Source: Chloroflexota bacterium (GTDB taxonomy: Bacteria > Chloroflexota > Anaerolineae > JAAEKA01). From it: a DNA stretch of 55,888 nucleotides. Under the pieces are notes generated by a model. That model was not told the origin of the DNA. It was given only the letters and a program-made list of their open reading frames with translations, and made no database searches. Within the stretch, counting starts at the first letter, position 1. Each line of letters begins with the position of its first letter. The stretch covers positions 1-55,888 of the forward strand of contig JAYELL010000060.1 in NCBI GenBank assembly GCA_034717495.1. Direction: 5' to 3'. This document shows positions 51,236-55,888 of the stretch, piece by piece. Position numbers and translations under genes: made by a program.

Positions 51236-51967
51236 CTAGCGATCGCCCCTGTTACTGTTTTTCTGCGTCGTCAATCCCTCGGAAATCGCTACCAGCCCGT
51301 GCATTTGCAGAATGACGATCCGCTTCCAGCCCAGCTCAACCAATCCCTGGTGCTCCCAGCGGTTGAGAACGCGGCTGGCTGTAAACTGCGTCGTGCCCGT
51401 CATTTCTGCCAGATCTTCGCGAGACAGTGGCAGGTTGATCAGCACGCCGGTCTCCACACGTTGCCCAGCCTGTCGCGCCAGCCGTAACAAGGTCTGGGCC
51501 ACTCGCTGTTCCACGCACTCGGTGGTCACCTCGTGGTAACGACGCTGCCATCCCTGGCATTGCTCTACCATCACCTGCAAGGCATTCAAAGCGATTTGTG
51601 GATAGCGCTGCAGCAAGTCTCGCAGCGTGTTTTTCTCCCATCCCAGGGCCGAACAGGCATCGACCGCCTGCAGGGCTGCCGGGTACTCTGCCCTATCGGC
51701 CAGGGCGGCAATCCCAAAGCACCTGCCAGGGTCGAGAAAGCGCACGAGCACCTGATGGCCATCCGGCGTCAACTGTGTTAACTTCGCCCGTCCCTCCAGC
51801 AGCAGATAAGTGGAGGTCGCGGGATCACCTTGATGATAGAAGAAACCCTTGGGGCCAACCTGGGTGCGCCAGCCTGCCTGATACACAGCTTCCAGTGTGG
51901 AATCAGACAGGTTTTGAAAGAGTATGGATCCGGCGAAAGCCTTGGAAACATCTGATGGCAACGACAT
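51236..51967 (-). CDS. Crp/Fnr-family transcriptional regulator
   Basis: A 243-residue regulator: cyclic-nucleotide-binding-type beta barrel (KGFFYHQGDPATSTYLLLEG, FLDPGRCFG), dimer helix, and a winged helix with LSREDLAEMTGTTQFTASRVLNRWEHQGLV at the C-terminus. The N-terminal Fe-S cysteines of true FNR are absent, so it is unlikely to sense oxygen in that way. It lies just upstream of the sulfur operon in the same direction and is the obvious candidate to control it. The effector is unknown. Confidence 0.92.
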   Translation of the reverse strand: MSLPSDVSKAFAGSILFQNLSDSTLEAVYQAGWRTQVGPKGFFYHQGDPATSTYLLLEGRAKLTQLTPDGHQVLVRFLDPGRCFGIAALADRAEYPAALQAVDACSALGWEKNTLRDLLQRYPQIALNALQVMVEQCQGWQRRYHEVTTECVEQRVAQTLLRLARQAGQRVETGVLINLPLSREDLAEMTGTTQFTASRVLNRWEHQGLVELGWKRIVILQMHGLVAISEGLTTQKNSNRGDR

Positions 51968-52024
51968 GTCTCCCTATTCTACCGGAAAAAACCGGAAATG
52001 TAAAAAATGGAGCAAGTCGCAGGC

Positions 52025-52753
52025 TTAGTCGATAACACACGGCCACCCGTCATTATCGAGTGTGACCTCGATATCACGGACAAGGTATGAGCAGAGCAGT
52101 GCGTTGAAACCATCCGGTGCCAAAACATCTTTTCCATGCCAGAAATCCTGGCTCCCGCGGAGATACGAGGGCGTCTGCATCTGGCAGGCATAACCAAATT
52201 CCTCTACGACGCCATCAGCCAGGCGGAACTGTAATGTGAAAAGCGAAGCACAGTTTGCCGCCGGCATCAGGCTCACGTCAGCATCAAGGGCCGCCACAAG
52301 CTCAGCCACAACATCGGGCTCCGAGAAGGAAATCAGAGGCTCATAGGAACCTGGTACGTCGGGATCGCGCCTGAGAAGGGCGATTTCCTGTGTCTGGGCC
52401 AGCCCTGCTTTATCGACGATGTTGATGGTGATTCCTGTCGCGATTTCTTGCTTTTCCGGACCGCACTCGCCGCGAAAGAACTCCCATCCGTCACATTCAC
52501 TTCCGTCTGGAAAGATGCACACGCCATACTGGCTGCCATCGGAGGCGGTGCGTATTTCGTATGTGTAGCCTTTTTCAGCGCAGAACAGGGCAGCCGGATT
52601 GGCTAACCCCACTGTACTCTCGCTGGTCGGTTGGCCATCAGGTGTTTGCAGGATTGGGGGCAGCGTGCAGCTGGCCAGCAACAGTGCCATGACCAGCAGA
52701 ACCAGCAGGTGTATTCTGAACTTGCAGATCCAACAGTCCTTATCAGGTTTCAC
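52025..52753 (-). CDS. Lipoprotein with DUF333 domain
   Basis: A 242-residue exported lipoprotein. The signal ends in the lipobox LLLASC (Cys at about residue 29). A DUF333/hemolysin-like motif follows (NPAALFCAEKGYTYEIRTAS, then GVCIFPDGSECDGWEFFRGEC), with paired cysteines. The remaining 130 residues are a separate domain of unknown role that ends VTLDNDGWPCVID. It probably sits on the outside of the membrane. Function unknown; the gene is alone. Confidence 0.8.
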   Translation of the reverse strand: MKPDKDCWICKFRIHLLVLLVMALLLASCTLPPILQTPDGQPTSESTVGLANPAALFCAEKGYTYEIRTASDGSQYGVCIFPDGSECDGWEFFRGECGPEKQEIATGITINIVDKAGLAQTQEIALLRRDPDVPGSYEPLISFSEPDVVAELVAALDADVSLMPAANCASLFTLQFRLADGVVEEFGYACQMQTPSYLRGSQDFWHGKDVLAPDGFNALLCSYLVRDIEVTLDNDGWPCVID

Positions 52754-53285
52754 AGCCTTGCCTCCTTCTTGATTGCAGAACTTGTACCTGGATGCCTTTC
52801 ATTCTGAAATCAGACGGGTGTGTGATGTTTAGAATGTGATATACATAACACAATCGTCAGCATAACACACCTCATTCCGGCGGTCAAGTTGGTACTGCAA
52901 CGAGCAGCAATTCCAAATATGACGCAACACAGCGAAAATTCGCCATGAACCTGACAAGGATGAACCGCAGCGCTGTCCCGAGCCTGTCGAGGGGCGTAGT
53001 CGAAGTGTGACGCTGATGAACGCAGAAAATCGCAGATCGATCAAAAAAAGATCAGCGACCTTTGCGCCGAAGGTCTGCGTAATCGGCGTTCCTCTGGTTT
53101 GTCCGGGTTAGGGTAAGGCGACTTGTCAGCTGTGTTTGCGTAAGACTAACCTGGCTAACCCAATGAATGGGGACATCGTACAGGCTGGACTCCAGCGCCC
53201 AGATTGGTCGTATTGAGTATGCCGTGATCTTCAGGATCATTCATACTGCAAGGAACCTGGAGATTCTTCGGCGCACACATCACAG
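52754..53285. other. Intergenic region with degenerate repeat sequence
   Basis: No gene is supported here. A stretch around 52945-53100 has the look of a common intergenic repeat (CGAGCCTGTCGAGGGGC at 52984-53000, then short motifs around ACGCAGAAAATCGCAGATC and TCTGCGTAATCGGCGTTCC). The GAGCCTGTCGA core is shared with the repeat at 1324-1432. The part next to 52753 is AT-rich and should hold the promoter of the lipoprotein gene. Confidence 0.45.
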
Positions 53286-53330
53286 AAAAAAGGCGGCGGA
53301 AGAAGGTTCAAAAGCCTTCTCCCACCGCCT
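53286..53330 (-). terminator. Rho-independent terminator of the DUF2202 gene
   Basis: A 16-bp stem on the minus strand (AGGCGGTGGGAGAAGG with CCTTCTTCCGCCGCCT, two G-T pairs, loop of 8) is followed by a run of T. It lies 40 bases after the DUF2202 stop. Confidence 0.85.
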
Positions 53331-53370
53331 GATTCACGTTAGTCTGTTGATGCCAGCGAAGACGCCGGGG

Positions 53371-54234
53371 CTAGCTGCGACCACGCCCGCGGCCGCCATT
53401 GCCGCGGCTGTCCTGGCTACCCTGGTCGTCGTGGTCGCCATGACCACCTTGTTCGTTCTCGCAATCCTGATCGTCGTGGCCGCCGGCGCCTTCGTCCCCA
53501 TGACCACTCTTGCCGTGTCCTTGACCGCTCTTGCCGCGGCCGCCCATTTGATTGGAACTGGCTATGATCTTGTCAAACCCCGCCTGATCCATGTACTGAG
53601 GCTGATAGATTTCGCCAGCCTGTCTTTCCAGGGTGCGGACAAAGGCGCGCAAATGGTTGCCTGAGCCCTTCAGTAGATTGGTATAGACCTCCTGGATGTC
53701 AGGATTGTCGGTCTGAGCCAGGTACTCCTCCAGATCGAGGATGTCGATCTCCTCGATAGCGGCGCCCACTTTCAGGGCGTCAGCCAACGACTGGCTACCG
53801 GTGTTCACCAACCCGTCATAGAGGGCCTGCAGATCGGGATCGGTGAAGACACCGACATCATTGCCGGCGGCCGGATCTTCGATGCCACTGCTGTCGATGA
53901 GACGTAGAACGGCGTCCATGTGGGTCTGCTCGGATCGAGCGATGTTCTGGAAGATGCGTTGTCCCCACTGCTCATAGAGCGTCAGATAGACATCACGGGC
54001 CAGTTTCTCCTCTTCCCTCATGAACTGCAGGCCGCCGGCTTCGTCGGAGCTTAGTTCTCCAGATGCTTGCTGTACGACGGCCGGGGTATTGGAGGTGGTT
54101 GTGACTGCTGTCACCAAAACGGGGGCGGCAAAAGTATCCATCGTATCGGCTGCGGCCGGTAGACCACAGGCTATCATTGACAGTGCTGTGAAACCCGCCA
54201 GTGCGCTAAGTGAAAGAGTTCGAAAGATGCGCAT
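53371..54234 (-). CDS. DUF2202 ferritin-like protein with Gly/His/Asp-rich tail
   Basis: A 287-residue exported protein. The signal ends near MIAC, a possible lipoprotein Cys. Residues about 60-220 form the DUF2202 four-helix domain (LQFMREEEKLARDVYLTLYEQW, then RSEQTHMDAVLRLI, IEEIDILDLEEYL and SGNHLRAFVRTLE), with Glu and His residues placed like a diiron site. The last 55 residues are Gly, His and Asp rich (GQGHGKSGHGDEGAGGHDD), which may bind metal. A possible iron-binding role is inferred. An AAGGAG site precedes the ATG. Confidence 0.88.
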   Translation of the reverse strand: MRIFRTLSLSALAGFTALSMIACGLPAAADTMDTFAAPVLVTAVTTTSNTPAVVQQASGELSSDEAGGLQFMREEEKLARDVYLTLYEQWGQRIFQNIARSEQTHMDAVLRLIDSSGIEDPAAGNDVGVFTDPDLQALYDGLVNTGSQSLADALKVGAAIEEIDILDLEEYLAQTDNPDIQEVYTNLLKGSGNHLRAFVRTLERQAGEIYQPQYMDQAGFDKIIASSNQMGGRGKSGQGHGKSGHGDEGAGGHDDQDCENEQGGHGDHDDQGSQDSRGNGGRGRGRS

Positions 54235-54264
54235 GTTTATTTCTCCTTATGTGAATGGTTTGGT

Positions 54265-54294
54265 TTGTCAAACTCGTCATATATCCACTATAAT
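54265..54294 (+). promoter_or_regulatory. Plus-strand promoter upstream of a short reading frame
   Basis: TTGTCA (54265-54270) and a perfect TATAAT (54289-54294) with an 18-bp spacer point rightwards, 30 bases before an ATG with a GGAGG site. The same gap holds the DUF2202 promoter on the other strand. Confidence 0.55.
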
Positions 54295-54324
54295 CCAAAA
54301 TTATGGAGAACTTGTGGAGGAACC

Positions 54325-54474
54325 ATGGTACAACAACATTCCCACCCAACCATATCTATTCCGGAATATCCTGTCGCATTTATGGCTCACACTTTTCGGC
54401 GTCGCTTGTCTCGGGGGAAGCGGCAACGCAGCAGCGAGCCGTCGGATCATAGCGGGGCTCACGCAAAAACATGA
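54325..54474 (+). CDS. Possible small or truncated protein antisense to the MFS gene end
   Basis: From ATG 54325, four bases after GGAGG, the frame encodes 49 residues beginning VQQHSHPTISIPEYPVAFM and ends at 54474. The last 32 codons are antisense to the MFS transporter and Arg/Ser rich. The promoter, ribosome-binding site and start form a complete set, but the second half may be chance. It may be the 5' end of a gene whose rest was replaced. Confidence 0.35.
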   Translation: MVQQHSHPTISIPEYPVAFMAHTFRRRLSRGKRQRSSEPSDHSGAHAKT

Positions 54475-55723
54475 TGGCGACGAGCAGGCTTGCCAACGCC
54501 AGGATACCCGCGATGGCGAACAAGGTTGGGTAAGACCACCAGGCCGCCAGAAAGCCTACCAGCAACGGTGCGAAGGCCAGCGGCGCCAGAGCGGTGTTCT
54601 GCAAAGCTACACAAACCGGCCGGGTGGATTCGTCGGCCATCTCCAGAATGATATTGCTGTACCCGACCTGGACACCGCTCAAGGTCGCGCCCAACAGCAA
54701 AAAGACGCCGCCGAACAACCAACTCATATGGCTGGGGGTCAACCAGGCCAGGCCGGCGGCCAGGGCGAAGGTCAGGCCAACGCCAACGATAACCAGGCGG
54801 TTGCCGTAGCTATCGGAGAGCCAGGCCCAGAGAATGTTGGATGAGGCTGCACCCACCATCTGCAGGGCCAGGTAGAGGCCAATGACGGAAGCTGCGACGT
54901 TAAGGTCGTTGTGAGCATAGACCACGAAGAAGGGAGCCAGTGCCAGGCTGAGGGTCAGCAGCGAACGGTTGAGCAGGAGCATGCGCAGATTATTACTGCC
55001 CTTGAACAACTGCCCCGAGGTGCGCAAGAGATCCCTGGGGCTTGTCAACAGGCGTTGGTTTTTGCCTTGCGGCTCTTTGATCAACGCAAAGCCGATCAGG
55101 GCCACGGCCAGGACGGCTGCGCTAAGCGCTATGATCAGCGCATAGTTGGTTGCAAAGGGGAAACGTTCGGGCTGGTCGAGTATCCATTTCACCACAAGCC
55201 CGGCCAGGATGGCCAGGCCGAACCCGAAGAGCTGTTTCGACCCGGCGAATCGCCCCCGGCGCCGCGCCGGGATGGCCCGCGCGAAGATATCGGCGTAGAT
55301 GACGGTGCCCATGCCGCCGATCAGGGAGAATAGCCCGAACAGGCCGATTAGGGCAAACAATACCAGGCCAGGCCTGCTCACACCAAACTGGAAAATCAAC
55401 CAGGCCAGGAGGCCCAGGGCCAGAAAACGGGTAATGATGATGGCCATGAGCCATGGCTTCTTGCGCTGCCGGCCATCGATCAGGTAGGCGGTGCTGAGTT
55501 GCGGTATCACCGCACCTATGGCTTGCAGCGAGGCCATCAATCCCACAGCGCTGGCGGCCGGCGTCAGCATGGCTACCAGGCTGGGCAATACCGTGTGGAT
55601 ATTGGAAAAGGCGGCCGAAGCCTGAAAGAAGACACCGTGAATGAGTCCGGCGCCGAAATTGCGATAGTAGTGCTCTGGCAGGACTTCCCCGTTCTGGGCT
55701 GAGGGGAGGGTGATTCTCGTCAT
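54380..55723 (-). CDS. Major facilitator superfamily transporter
   Basis: A 447-residue transporter with about twelve hydrophobic helices, for example LVLFALIGLFGLFSLIGG, ALIIALSAAVLAVALIGF and MLLLNRSLLTLSLALAPFFV. The loop between helices 2 and 3 (DGRQRKKPW) and ARRRGRFAGSKQL fit the MFS motif A region. The ATG overlaps the stop of the NifX-like gene (ATGA). Substrate unknown; the branch resembles set of uncharacterised bacterial MFS proteins. Confidence 0.9.
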   Translation of the reverse strand: MTRITLPSAQNGEVLPEHYYRNFGAGLIHGVFFQASAAFSNIHTVLPSLVAMLTPAASAVGLMASLQAIGAVIPQLSTAYLIDGRQRKKPWLMAIIITRFLALGLLAWLIFQFGVSRPGLVLFALIGLFGLFSLIGGMGTVIYADIFARAIPARRRGRFAGSKQLFGFGLAILAGLVVKWILDQPERFPFATNYALIIALSAAVLAVALIGFALIKEPQGKNQRLLTSPRDLLRTSGQLFKGSNNLRMLLLNRSLLTLSLALAPFFVVYAHNDLNVAASVIGLYLALQMVGAASSNILWAWLSDSYGNRLVIVGVGLTFALAAGLAWLTPSHMSWLFGGVFLLLGATLSGVQVGYSNIILEMADESTRPVCVALQNTALAPLAFAPLLVGFLAAWWSYPTLFAIAGILALASLLVAIMFLREPRYDPTARCCVAASPETSDAEKCEP

Positions 55724-55888
55724 CGGTGATGCTCCTGGTGCAGGTGCCTGGGATTGTGATGGTTGCTCTCGCCAGGGCGTTCATGCAGCGCACGCTCGAT
55801 GATTTCTCCATCGACGACGGACGAGATCGAAAAACAGGGGGCGTGTCCGAAATGGGCAGACACGGTGACACCATACCACGGACACAAC
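55720..55888 (-). CDS. NifX/NifB-type (dinitrogenase iron-molybdenum cofactor biosynthesis) domain protein, partial
   Basis: The 3' part of a gene entering from the window edge. The minus strand reads GVTVSAHFGHAPCFSIS, VVDGEIIERALHERP and HHNPRHLHQEHHR before a TGA at 55720. The SAHFGHAPCF segment is the signature of the NifX/NifB Fe-Mo-cofactor domain, and the His-rich tail is common in its short stand-alone members. These are often linked to metal-cofactor handling rather than nitrogen fixation. The start lies outside the window. It is coupled to the MFS gene by an ATGA overlap. Confidence 0.75.
   Translation of the reverse strand, partial: LCPWYGVTVSAHFGHAPCFSISSVVDGEIIERALHERPGESNHHNPRHLHQEHHR

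Noticed and set aside
53167-53664. A 165-codon plus-strand frame over the end of the DUF2202 gene
   Set aside because: It is the reverse of the Gly/His-rich tail, which produces a long Ala/Val/Thr run, and it contains the terminator.
1-55888. tRNA genes, rRNA genes, CRISPR arrays and insertion sequences
   Set aside because: I looked for TPsiC-like arms, conserved rRNA segments, regular repeat-spacer patterns and transposase motifs and found none I could support.

Overview
The window looks like a metagenome-style chromosomal contig from a Chloroflexota bacterium, probably of the Anaerolineae group. This is an inference from GC-rich coding DNA and the gene mix (a V-type ATPase operon, HdrA/Qmo-type redox proteins, a tungsten aldehyde oxidoreductase, KbaZ-type aldolase, TM nitroreductase, DUF2202). 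No rRNA, tRNA, CRISPR array or intact transposase was seen, so the placement is not anchored by a marker gene.

Layout. 1-5.5 kb: an Fpg-like gene remnant, an SPL-like radical SAM protein, a nested palindromic repeat, a sugar kinase plus tagatose-bisphosphate-aldolase-type pair, a carboxymuconolactone-decarboxylase-like protein, and a Phd/YefM-VapC toxin-antitoxin pair with a clear operator. 5.6-10.6 kb: a lipoprotein alpha/beta hydrolase, a two-component system (OmpR-type regulator and histidine kinase), and a TetR regulator with its own promoter and operator. 10.9-17.3 kb: an unknown cassette of two membrane proteins around a toroid protein, a frameshifted epimerase, a TM nitroreductase, a MazEF-type pair, a quinone oxidoreductase and a dying Rossmann-domain gene. 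17.5-21.2 kb: an aldehyde:ferredoxin oxidoreductase surrounded by three MoaD-like beta-grasp proteins and a protein of unknown function. 21.2-23.6 kb: a flavodoxin-SCP2 fusion, a free SCP2 protein and a PadR regulator. 23.7-28.7 kb: a beta-propeller/glycosidase whose frame is cut by one TGA, a GNAT and a radical SAM protein.

28.7-38.0 kb is a complete V-type ATPase operon on the minus strand (order D-H-I-K-E-C-F-A-B) preceded by a universal stress protein. 38.2-43.0 kb carries TrmO, an alcohol dehydrogenase, an NAD(P)HX repair enzyme, and a CooC-like ATPase with a CooT-like nickel protein. 43.3-51.1 kb is the most striking region: DUF1858, TusA, an MvhD homologue, two HdrA-like flavoproteins, a small winged-helix protein, a QmoC-like membrane subunit, an exported double rhodanese and a DsrE-like protein, all in one direction. 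A Crp/Fnr-family regulator lies just upstream. I read this as a quinone-linked sulfur relay built on an orphan Qmo/Hdr-type complex. Its MvhD homologue has lost every canonical cluster cysteine and its larger HdrA has lost ligands in two clusters.

51.2-55.9 kb: the Crp/Fnr regulator, a DUF333 lipoprotein, a DUF2202 ferritin-like protein, an MFS transporter, and the end of a NifX/NifB-type gene running off the window edge.
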